The position numbers and the translations under genes are program-made. A stretch of DNA of 64,000 nucleotides from assembly GCA_037974335.1 (NCBI GenBank), contig CM075760.1, forward strand, positions 6,879,432 to 6,943,431. Reading direction: 5' to 3'. Positions 54,837 to 63,734 of the stretch are shown here, one piece after another. This DNA is from Prionace glauca (Eukaryota > Chordata > Chondrichthyes > Carcharhiniformes > Carcharhinidae). Under the pieces are notes generated by a model. That model was not told where the DNA came from. It did no database searches and saw nothing but the letters and a program-made list of their open reading frames with translations. Position 1 is the stretch's first letter; each line of letters starts with the position of its first letter.

Positions 54837-54908
54837 TTCCCTGACCGGGAATCGAACCCGGGCCGCGGCGGTGAAAGCGCCGAATCCTAACCACTAGACC
54901 ACCAGGGA
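54837..54908 (-). tRNA. tRNA-Glu(TTC), copy 2
   Basis: Same body as the gene at 52976 with intact stems and anticodon TTC. It lies about 440 bp from the Val gene, on the same strand, as in copy 1. Confidence 0.95.
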
Positions 54909-54974
54909 AGCTGGCTAATTTTAAAATATTAATTTATCCATGCGCCACCTGCCTTTTGTTTTATTTCTACACAG

Positions 54975-55200
54975 GGAACACAATCTCAGGATAAGACGCT
55001 GATGATTCAGGACTGAGATGAGGAGAAATTGCTTCACTCAAAGGCTGGTGAATCTTGGGAATTCTCTACTCCAGAGGGTTCTGATGTTCCATCACTGAAC
55101 ACATTTCAGTTTGGGTTAGACAGATTTATGATCTATCCAGGAATGAATGGAAACGGGAATATGGAATTGGAACAAATGCTCAGCCACAAGTTCATTTTTC
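54975..55200 (+). mobile_element. old LINE 3' fragment
   Basis: GAGGAGAAATTGCTTCACTC and ATTCTCTACTCCAGAGGGTT follow the CR1 tail pattern. Confidence 0.55.
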
Positions 55201-55214
55201 AATTGTATTTGTTT

Positions 55215-55325
55215 AAAGTTATAATTACACATATATATTATATATATATGATATATATATGTAATGGTGTATATATATATATATATGTGTGTGTATATGT
55301 ATATATAATGTTATATGTAATATGT
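55215..55325. repeat. AT-rich microsatellite
   Basis: TATATA and GTGTATATG runs spanning about 100 bp. Confidence 0.8.
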
Positions 55326-55478
55326 TTGAAGTCAATCGTCATTAAATAATGTTGGTAATACCAGATAACAGTACAGCCGGAAACAATTGACAGCTAATTT
55401 TTATTGGCACCCACGGACCCATTGCCAACAGGCAACTGTTTAACCGTGAATGCTGATGGTGAGGAAAAAGTAAAATTC

Positions 55479-55553
55479 CGTCTCTGGGTGGTCTCGAACC
55501 ACCAACCTTTACGGTTAACAGCCAAACGCGCTGACCAATTGCGCCACAGAGAC
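55479..55553 (-). tRNA. tRNA-Asn(GTT), third copy, one inserted base
   Basis: 75 nt; acceptor GTCTCTG/CAGAGAC and T arm intact. The anticodon loop is CTGTTAA, but the 3' side of its stem reads CCGTAAAGG instead of CCGAAAGG, and TTCGG became TTTGG. Flanks (GTGAATGCTGATGGTGAGGA) match those of the right-arm Asn gene. TTTT lies close downstream (GAATTTTAC). Function is uncertain. Confidence 0.85.
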
Positions 55554-55599
55554 AGCAACTAAATATACTCCCAACCAGTTTGGGACCAATGATCACGCA

Positions 55600-56118
55600 A
55601 TCTGAAGTTTAATTTTATTATTCATGCACTGGGGTTTGCTTCTATCACGGCTACAATTAACCCTGTCTCATTTGTGACTGATCATGGCAGTGTTGACTAC
55701 AATCACACATTTGGTGCAGTCTTGTACAGTAATGCACTAGGCCATGTTTCTTTATATACTGCGTTTGACTCATTTGAATCATTATTGCAATAGACTTTGC
55801 AACTGTTTACAGTACATTACATGCCGCTTCATTTATTAATAAATGTAGACATGCCATGATAAATGCTACAAGTCATCGTCTCTGGACTATTATTACTTAG
55901 TCAAGAGTTCACTTACGTTACATTAGGCTCCATCTCAGATATTATTGTGCTAGGCTCTATGTCATGCACTACTGAACACACCCGTGTATCACTAATAAAG
56001 CAGACACTTTCTCACTAATTGTTTTTCTATCAAATGTGTCCAATAGATGGAATCGAACAAAGAGCGAGTGAGAAGAATAGATGGATATTAACTAAAAAGT
56101 TCATGAAGTGGATGAAAT
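55600..56118. other. end of the spacer, no recognised feature
   Basis: AT-rich DNA up to the inner edge of the right arm. Confidence 0.3.
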
Positions 56119-56981
56119 TGTGTTATAGATCAGAGTGAGTTAGAGCTCGAATTGTGCTAAAGTCAAAAATTATAAGAATGAACTATATTTACATATACAC
56201 AGAACATATTATAGAGGCAGGGTTCGGCTGGATTTCTGAACGGACTAAGGAAAAAAATGAGCGCCGAGGAATGGAAAATCCAGCGAAAAAGAGACGTGTC
56301 CAATTATAATGAAATATTATTTGATAATGTCTGGACGATAAAATAGACAAATCTTTAAATCACTAAAATGTAAGGTTATTCAATAATTAGCTGGTAATCG
56401 ACATGTTCACTAGCCGGAAGGTAAATATGAATGCAAGTATTAAATTCACTATCCTTCGGCCAGATTTTCCTGTGAATGTTACTGACAGAGATATTAATGC
56501 CATTGCTTTACTGATTGTTACCTTTCCATGGAAACAGGGAAATAAATTTTCCTCAAATATCTTCTCAAACCTGCTGCACTAACCTTGTGATTAAAATGAT
56601 ACAACACCACCATCTGCTGGCGGAAAACAGCGACTGCAGGCTCTGATGCTTGTGAGTCTGCGAACCGGTTGCTGAAATATGAATATTGAACGATATTGTC
56701 CGAGATTGGAGTTTATAGAAGGATCTCGGCTGGCGTATTCGCCCTTTTTATAACCAGGCACCGCAGATAAATCGTGTTCTTCATTTCCCATTGGGAGATC
56801 ATGTCTGGAAATTGAAGTTGGGATTATGTGAGACTTCAAATTGTACATTCGATGCAGTTATCAGACGTAAATCAAATTCAGAATCTTTCTGGGTAAACAT
56901 TGCTGCCCTCTGCAATTCGTTTGTCAGACATTTTCACCGTTTAGTCTTAAAAAAGGCACAAAGAATCAGACATTTACAGGG

Positions 56982-56982
<1 letters not shown>

Positions 56983-57023
<41 letters not shown>

Positions 57024-57047
57024 ACACAAACACACACACACACACAG
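56983..57047. repeat. CA microsatellite, right arm
   Basis: A CA run with a few substitutions (cagacac, acaaac), about twice as long as its left-arm partner. Confidence 0.85.
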
Positions 57048-57309
57048 GTATTGGAGCCTACAGAGATACAGGGGGGCATACACAGATTCAGGGACACATG
57101 TAGATGCAGGGGCACACTAGATTCAGACGCAGACATATAGAGATCCTGGTAACTCGAAAGATACAAGGGCACACACAGAATCAGAGGTATATACAATGTC
57201 TCAGCTTGTACACTGCCAAACTCTCTCTCGTAGTTCCAGACTTTTCAATGAGTTGATGCAGGCAATTGTTTGCCCGTGAATGCTGATAGTGAGAAAAATA
57301 GCAAAAATC

Positions 57310-57326
57310 CGTCCCTGGGTGGTCTC

Positions 57327-57362
<36 letters not shown>

Positions 57363-57383
57363 GACCAATTGCGCCACAGAGAC
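57310..57383 (-). tRNA. tRNA-Asn(GTT), right arm
   Basis: 74 nt; it differs from the left-arm gene only by G for A in the acceptor 3' strand (CAGGGAC), leaving a G-T wobble. All stems pair and TTTTT follows (GGATTTTTGC). Functional by structure. Confidence 0.93.
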
Positions 57384-57810
57384 TGAAACAGCAGCAGTGA
57401 AATATATTCTAAACTAGTGTGTCAATGGCCACAATTCTATTTCTGAAAACCTGTTCCAGAACTGCAGCATGACCGCACTGTTTACAATTCTATACAAGTC
57501 TCTTTAGTTCCGTTGATCCTGCAGCACTGCTGTAGTGTGTTTCTCCTATGAACGGGCAGGTAAAATGAATCCATGTTTCTTATCATAGGCAGGAATTCAA
57601 CGGGAGGGAAGGGAACTGACCACCCGTAGCCCAAAAATCCAACATTTGCCACTCAATCATCAACACCATTCACAACTGCACCTCCTTCCGAATATTGCGA
57701 TCTATTTCCCTCAGGATTTAGTTCCAAGATTTAATGTTTCCCTTGTTTTCCCCCAATTTAGAGAGGAGATTCGCTTCAATATACAGTGTAAACGGAGAAA
57801 GAAGAAGCTT

Positions 57811-57881
57811 TGCATTGGCCGGGAATCGAACCCGGGCCTCCCGCGTGGGAAGCGAGAATTCTACCACTGAACCACCAATGC
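57811..57881 (-). tRNA. tRNA-Gly(CCC), right arm
   Basis: 71 nt; acceptor GCATTGG/CCAATGC with A73, loop TTCCCAC (CCC), T arm CCGGGTTCGATTCCCGG. Fully paired, unlike its left-arm partner. No T run is close downstream. Confidence 0.95.
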
Positions 57882-58482
57882 TGCTCTTACTGGCGCTACC
57901 CCCACATGCTCTCTCTTCCTTCACACTCAACAGCATTGTAATTTCCTTACTTTGTCCTTTCGTTCCCCAAATGCCCACAAATGCTCTCACTCAAATCTCA
58001 CACGCAACATCGCAGAAGCCTTTCATGCTGTTCAACACCTTCCTTTCATTCACAACCGCATCTCAAACTTTCACCCTTCCTCCAAAACACAAGCACTCTG
58101 CAACAGTCCCCCTCTCACACAGCCTCATTCTCCCAAATCTGCCTCTGCTTTCACCATATCAGTCCAAACACGCTTAAAACGTATTCAAATCATTTTCACA
58201 CTGTCTCTTCCACTCACCCCATATCACTACAATACGCATCATGCCATTCTGCAAAAGCTTTAAGTTGCTACATTTCTTCAAAGCTGGTACCCAGTGCGAC
58301 ACCAGGACAAACTTCCACTTTCTACACTTGATAACACCTATATAGGGTTACAAGTTAGGTCGGAATGAGTTAAAAAAATAGGGCTTAGGAGAGATAGGAG
58401 GAGGCATGAGAAGTCCTTGGCAAGTCGCATAAAGGAAAACCCCAAAGGTTTTTAATCTTACCCTAAAAAAATGCATTAAATC

Positions 58483-58547
58483 TTCATTTCTCGAGGCCAG
58501 TCTGCGACATCTGAAAGCGCTGAATCCTAACCACGAGACCCCCAGGA
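58483..58547 (-). pseudogene. tRNA-Glu-like pseudogene, right arm
   Basis: Inverted partner of 45109-45175 with the same decayed 3' half, so the decay predates the arm duplication. Confidence 0.75.
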
Positions 58548-58942
58548 TCCCATCTGCCTGATTCTCCCAGATACTGATTACAGGAATGTGCACAGCGCCA
58601 ATTGTCCGCACTCACACACTCCTTCCTGTCTGTTAAGATTTGAAATTGTTTATATTTTCACATTGGCTTCCAGTATGATGAAAGCAGAGCTGTGATAAGC
58701 TGATGTTGTTCAGTGGATTTACTGCAGTAAGGTTTATGTCAGTTCGATGCAAACATTGGTGTTTGAATGTGGTCAGTTACAGTGAAATTTAATGCAGTGT
58801 AAAGTAGCCTACTCGCTATTACAGGAGGAACCAGCAAGGGAAATATAAATATGAATAATTGTGCAACGGGACTGATATTTCTCCCTGCTGTTCAAATTGG
58901 CACAAGTATTGATCCACGATTTTCAAGTTTCACCACGTGTTA

Positions 58943-59014
58943 GGTTCTGTGGTGTAATGGTGAGCATTCTGGATTCTGAATCCAGCGATCCGAATTCAAA
59001 TCTCGGTGGAACCC
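58943..59014 (+). tRNA. tRNA-Gln(CTG), right arm
   Basis: Acceptor GGTTCTG pairs with TGGAACC (two wobbles). Anticodon arm CTGGA-TTCTGAA-TCCAG (CTG). T stem CCGAA/CTCGG with one mismatch. TTTT terminator at 59017. Better preserved than its partner. Confidence 0.85.
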
Positions 59015-59283
59015 TGTTTTAATTTGCAAATACAGATGATGGATTGGCTGAAGGGCGTTTCATTTAAGTTTATCACCAAGTCCTAATCGAGAGGAGAATT
59101 TGCCAGCCCGTTCAGCTGCTGTTACTCAATTCAAGGGCAATGAGGGATGATAGGAAATGAATAAAGACAATCTCAATAATGGACCTTTTCCTCACAAGTA
59201 AAAACAAACTTTTTGACAATGTTTCTGCCTGAAACTTTCGAAACGTCGAGCTAATATGTAACAACTATCCCACTTTTACATGT

Positions 59284-59346
59284 GGGCCAGTAGCGCAATG
59301 GATAACGCGTCTGACTATCGCTCAGAAGACTCCTGGTTAGCTCAGG
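59284..59346 (+). pseudogene. tRNA-Arg-like pseudogene, right arm
   Basis: It starts GGGCCAGTAGCGCAATGG as in Arg(ACG), with anticodon loop CTATCGC and a lost 3' end (TTAGCTCAGGACAC), as in the left arm. Both carry the same damage. Confidence 0.75.
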
Positions 59347-59994
59347 ACACACCTTTAAAAGGCGTTCACAAATTCCTTGTTACTTTCGATGAAATAGGTA
59401 TTTAACAGCTTTATACTTATTCAGACATATGCTGCCAAGCATATTTTCAGCTTCTCTGGAGAAAGTAATATTCGGAAATTGCTAATGAACAGCAACCGAC
59501 AATTTTAAGTTTTTGTCGGAAAAAAAAACCTTCAATAAGATTAGGATATTAAATAAATGCTAACCTGAAATACATTTTGGACAAAATTAAACATGTCTTT
59601 GTGAATTTACACAATTTTGTCATTTTTTTCCATAAAAATCAGCATTTCTGATTTGGAGAAAGCATTTCAAGCTGAGGTCAGTGCAAAGATAATATGACTG
59701 TAATATCGAGATTCTGATAATATTCAGCACCAAACTGAAAACATACAGACTTTCCTCACCCTAGCATGTTTCAGATGGTGATTAACTATGTTAGTCTGCA
59801 CCTAAACCTATTAAATTGTCTTGTAGATTGGATGACTTGCTGATATGTGCAGGTGTCAAAATAGGAAAGTTTCTTTCCTGGCAATGCATCAAACAATTTA
59901 TCATTTCTTATTTGACACAAAGCATTTGAGGCCGAGGCCAGAGCGAAGATACTATGGGTGTAACATCGAGATTCAGATAATGTTCAGAAACAAA

Positions 59995-60295
59995 ATGGCC
60001 CGGCCGATGAAGGTATGCTTTCAGGTGCAAGGGGCAAGGTTTAAAGGAGATGGACATGACAGATTTTTTGCACAGAGAGTAGGGGGTTCCTGGAACTCGC
60101 TGCCGGGGAGAGATAGTAGAAGCGAATGCAGTTGTGAATTTTAAGTCACTTAACAAATACATAAATAGGATGGGAATAGAGGGATATGGTCCCGGAAGGA
60201 TAGGGGGTTTTAGATGAGTCGGGCAGCATGGTCAGTGAAGGTTTGAAGGGCCGAAGGGCATGTCCCTGTGCTGTAACTTTCTCTGTTCTTTATAC
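59995..60295 (+). mobile_element. CR1-type LINE 3' end, right arm
   Basis: It reads DRFFAQRVGGSWNSLPGRDS and ends CTGTGCTGTAACTTTCTCTG. Inverted partner of 43371-43745. Confidence 0.75.
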
Positions 60296-60658
60296 TGCCA
60301 TTTTTCTTTACCCAAAACTGAGCCTCAGACTCTGTAGCTCTATATTTAACCAGTCCATCTCTGATATCTTCTCCACTCACACAACCCTGTGAGGTGTCTG
60401 TACTGATCTTATTGTGGCATCATGAGCATTCCACATACAACATGACTTGTATCTATAAATTCTCATCTTGAACATTTCAATTGAAATTTCAGGGCGAGGA
60501 GAGCTTTTTCAGCAGAATGGTTCAGATTCCCATCCTCTTTAATGTGAAAAAGTTGTTTCTGATTTCCCTACAGAGCTTGTCTATTAAACAATCACTGAAC
60601 ACAGGGGGTGAATGTGAAAAGCTGAAGTTTCCAGTTGAAGAGGTTCCCGGTGTCTCTG

Positions 60659-60704
60659 AGCAGCTGAACTGGGGAAGCCTTTGGGCTTCCCCAGTTCAGC
60701 TGCT
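60659..60704. repeat. 21-bp palindrome present only in the right arm
   Basis: 60659-60679 and 60684-60704 are exact complements around TTTG (the core is CAGCTGAACTGGGGAAG). The left arm at 42950-43005 has only one of the two halves and unrelated sequence in place of the other. Confidence 0.9.
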
Positions 60705-60739
60705 ATTTCCCTTCCTGACCACCGGGGGTCGTTGTAACA

Positions 60740-61060
60740 CGTCAGGGCGCTGCTCCTCCCAGTGTCACCTCTTGCCCACTCCGGTCCGGCCGCTGCTCGT
60801 TGGCGGAACATCCGGGTCCTGAAAAGAGGCGGGGACAGCCGCCATGTTTCCGTGACGTCACCATCAGCCCTTCCCCCCCGTCGAGTAATAAGCGACGGTT
60901 CAGAAATGTAGAAAGTGAGAGAAATTCCCACCCGGAAATCCCGCCCGGAGCGGAATTAAAATTAAATAAAATACATATTTTTATAAAGAGGCAGGTGGCG
61001 GAACCGCGCATGTGCTGTACTATTTTCCCAGAGCGCACCGCGTGGGAGTGATTTAAAAAC
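60740..61060. promoter_or_regulatory. GC-rich promoter with CRE and YY1 sites, right arm
   Basis: Inverted partner of the left-arm promoter: GCCGCCATGT (60838-60847) and TGACGTCA (60853-60860) are both kept. The CpG in the NRF1-like site is partly lost (GCGCATGTGCTG near 61005). Confidence 0.6.
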
Positions 61061-61228
61061 AGACGGAATAAAAAACAGAAACGATTTTCCCGAATGGAGA
61101 AGGAACCGAAAGTCTGACAGGTGAGGAGGTGAATAATAATCATCAAGATTCAAAATATTAAAAGATTAAAATGTAACTCCCTGGGCGCATGTGCGGGAGG
61201 TGAATTCCCCCAGAGTGCAGCGAGTGGG

Positions 61229-61335
61229 ACGCCGTCTCCCCTGGCAACGCAAGATGGACGCCGGCCGTCTCCCCTGGCAACACAAGATGGCCGCCGTCCG
61301 TCTCCCCTGGCAACGCAAATGGCCGCCGCCGGCGG
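61229..61335. promoter_or_regulatory. three-unit YY1-motif tandem array, right arm
   Basis: The same unit as in the left arm: CAAGATGG at 61250 and 61283, while the third unit has CAAATGG (61316) and so a damaged YY1 core. One unit fewer than the left arm. Confidence 0.7.
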
Positions 61336-61567
61336 TGAGTGATTGTGGCGCAGGCGCAGTGAGGTCTGCCTGCAGCCCATTGTCCAGATTGCCCCCCAGT
61401 GGATGTGGTGGGGATGGTGCAGCAGATGGAGCAACAATCCCAGTTTCAATGGGGGGAGAGAAGCTGCAATGCTGCTCCCTGTTGTTCACCCCTCTCCCCA
61501 GTCTCAGCATTGCAGAGTGTTTAAACAAGAGGATGCATTGTCACAGCAGCACCCAGACCTGCAGTTT

Positions 61568-61868
61568 AAGTTTATTTATTAGTGTCACGAATAAGTCGGC
61601 TTACATTAACACTGCAATGCAATTCCTGTGAATATTCCCGAGTCGCCACATTCCTGTTCAGAAACACTGATGGAGAATTTAGCATGGCCAATGCATCTAA
61701 CCAGCACGTCTTTTGGACTGCTGGAGGAAACCAGAGCATCTGGAGGAAACTCGTGCAGACATGGGGAGAATGTGCAAACTCTACACAGACACTGACCCAA
61801 GCTGGGAATCGAATTTGGGGCCCTTATGCTGTGAGGCAGCAATGCTAACCACCGTGCCACTGTGTTGC
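61568..61868 (-). mobile_element. tRNA-derived SINE, right arm
   Basis: Reverse-complement partner of 41757-42056, read as AGTTTATTTATTAGTGTCAC at the tail and ACCGTGCCACTGTGTTGC at the head. Confidence 0.9.
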
Positions 61869-62386
61869 AACACTCTCCCCCAGATATCAAACTACCCCCC
61901 CCCCCCCACAATTACAAACATAAAATCCCGACAGTGCATCAAATCTATGTCAACAGAACATTTTACCCTATTCCCGTAACCCCACATTACTCTTGAATCC
62001 CCCTAACCTTCACATCTTTGGACATTAAGGGAGAATTTAGCATGGTCAATCTGCATAGCCTGCCCATTTTTCAGACCCCACAGATATTCTGGTCACCCTA
62101 TTGTAGAAAGGATATTATTAAACTGGAAAGAGTGCAGAAAAGATTTACTAGGACGTTACTGGGACTTGATGGATTGAGTTATAAGGAGAAGCTGGATAGA
62201 CTGTGACTTTTTTCACTGGAGCAGAAGAGGCTGAGGGGTGATCTTATAGAGGTCTATAAAATAATGAGGAGCACAGATCAGCTCGATAGTCAATATCTTT
62301 TCCCAAAGTTAGGGGAGTCTAAAACTAGAGGGCCTACGTTTAAGATGGGAGGGGAAAGATACAAAACTATTTAGAAAGTTATGGTT

Positions 62387-62945
62387 AATAAGAGTATAAG
62401 AACATAAGAAATAGGAGCAGGAGTAGGCCATCTGGCCCTTCGAGCCTGCCCCGCCATTCAATAAGATCATGGCTGATCTGTCGTGGCTCAGTTCCACTTT
62501 CCCGCCCTCTCCCCATAACCCTTAACCTTCTTATCAAAAACCCATCAACCCGCGTCTTAAAAATATTTTGCGAGGCAGCCTCCACCACTTCAACGGGCAG
62601 AGAATTCCAGAGATTCACCACCCTTTGAGTGAGGAAGTTCCTCCTCAACTCCGTTCTAAAACGCCCCCCCCCTTTATCTTGAGGCTGTGCCCCCTAGTCC
62701 TACTGTCTTTTTTGAGCGGGAAGAGTCTCCCCACCTCTATCCTATCCATCCCATTCATCACCTTATACGTCTCAATGAGATCTCCCCTCATTCTTCTAAA
62801 CTCCAACGAGTACAAGCCTAGTTTATTCAGCCTCTCCTCATAGCTCAACCCCCTCAACTCCGGTATCAGCCTCCTCTGCACTCCCTCCAAGGCCAAAATA
62901 TCCTTGCGTAAGTACGGCGCCCAAAACTGCACACAGTACTCCAGC
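62387..62945 (-). mobile_element. 5'-truncated CR1-type LINE at the arm junction
   Basis: The minus strand encodes PELRGLSYEERLNKLGLYSL and MRRNFLTQRVVNLWNSLP, with breaks. It lies inside the duplicated spacer segment (GTT flank on both sides), next to the outer edge of the right arm. Confidence 0.88.
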
Positions 62946-63731
62946 TGTTCAGTCAGAGAAAAGTGATCCACTGTGATCGAAAAGAAGGAATTGTGGTTGC
63001 TGCAAATCCCACCTCAAAACGGAAAATGCTGGAAGATTCATCAGTTTCAACAGTTTCTGTGGAGGGAAAGAGAGGGAATGATACAGGTTGCTGACCTTTG
63101 ACCCTAACTGGAAGAAATTGATGATTTCATGGTTTACAGACAAGTACAGAGTCAAGGAAAATAGAGAGGGAGTGGAGGAAAGTACTAATAGTCTTTTGAT
63201 AGGATGGAAGGCTGAAGTGATTGAATTACAATGGAGATGATTGTTGTTTGCTCTGACACAATTTCTCAGATCTGGGTTTAAACGTCATAATAAATGAGAA
63301 CAAAACCTCTCGATGAGTTCAGAGCTAAAGGTACCGCCTTCCAGTTATCTGGAGGCAGTTTTCATTCACAACTGTGAGATGAGCAACGTAGAAATGAGAA
63401 AGGAACTCAGTTTGAGCCGTGACACTTCTGGAGGAACGGAGATCTGGAATTCACCTAGGAATGAGTCAAAGTCTGGAAAGAACGACGCCCACGACCCTGA
63501 GATTAAGAGTCTCATGCTCTACCGACTGAGCTAGCCGGACACATGTATAGTAGTGCTTTCTTTAATCTAAAATGCATGGAGAAACTATGGCTTTTCCATC
63601 TGGTGTCTCAGTTTATTCATATTTCAACGTTCACAATGAATCCACCGACAGAATCCCCAAAGTTTCTATCCATCCCTCTCAGTCATCAATTACATCATTC
63701 ACATCTTTCAATTCTGAGCTTCACCTCCCCC
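62946..63731 (+). repeat. spacer segment, second copy outside the right arm
   Basis: A direct repeat of 49451-50574 without the 50172 LINE. It ends where the minisatellite starts. Confidence 0.9.
63484..63540 (-). pseudogene. tRNA-Lys(CTT) pseudogene with internal deletion
   Basis: The 5' half and anticodon arm are as in the gene at 50000 (GCTCAGTCGGTAGAGC, loop CTCTTAA). About 16 nt containing the B box and T loop are missing (GTCGTGGGC joins the end). It should not be transcribed by RNA polymerase III. Confidence 0.9.
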
Positions 63732-63734
63732 TTA

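Larger units (their letters stand above)
54045..54970 (+). repeat. direct duplication of a tRNA-bearing segment, copy 2
   Basis: Partner of 52210-53110. It ends at CACCTGCCTTTTGTTTTATT. Confidence 0.9.
56119..62366 (-). repeat. right arm of the large inverted duplication
   Basis: Reverse-complement partner of 41261-47432, about 75 bp longer overall. Length differences include a longer CA microsatellite (56983-57047), one fewer unit in the YY1 array and a local palindrome at 60659-60704. Confidence 0.95.
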
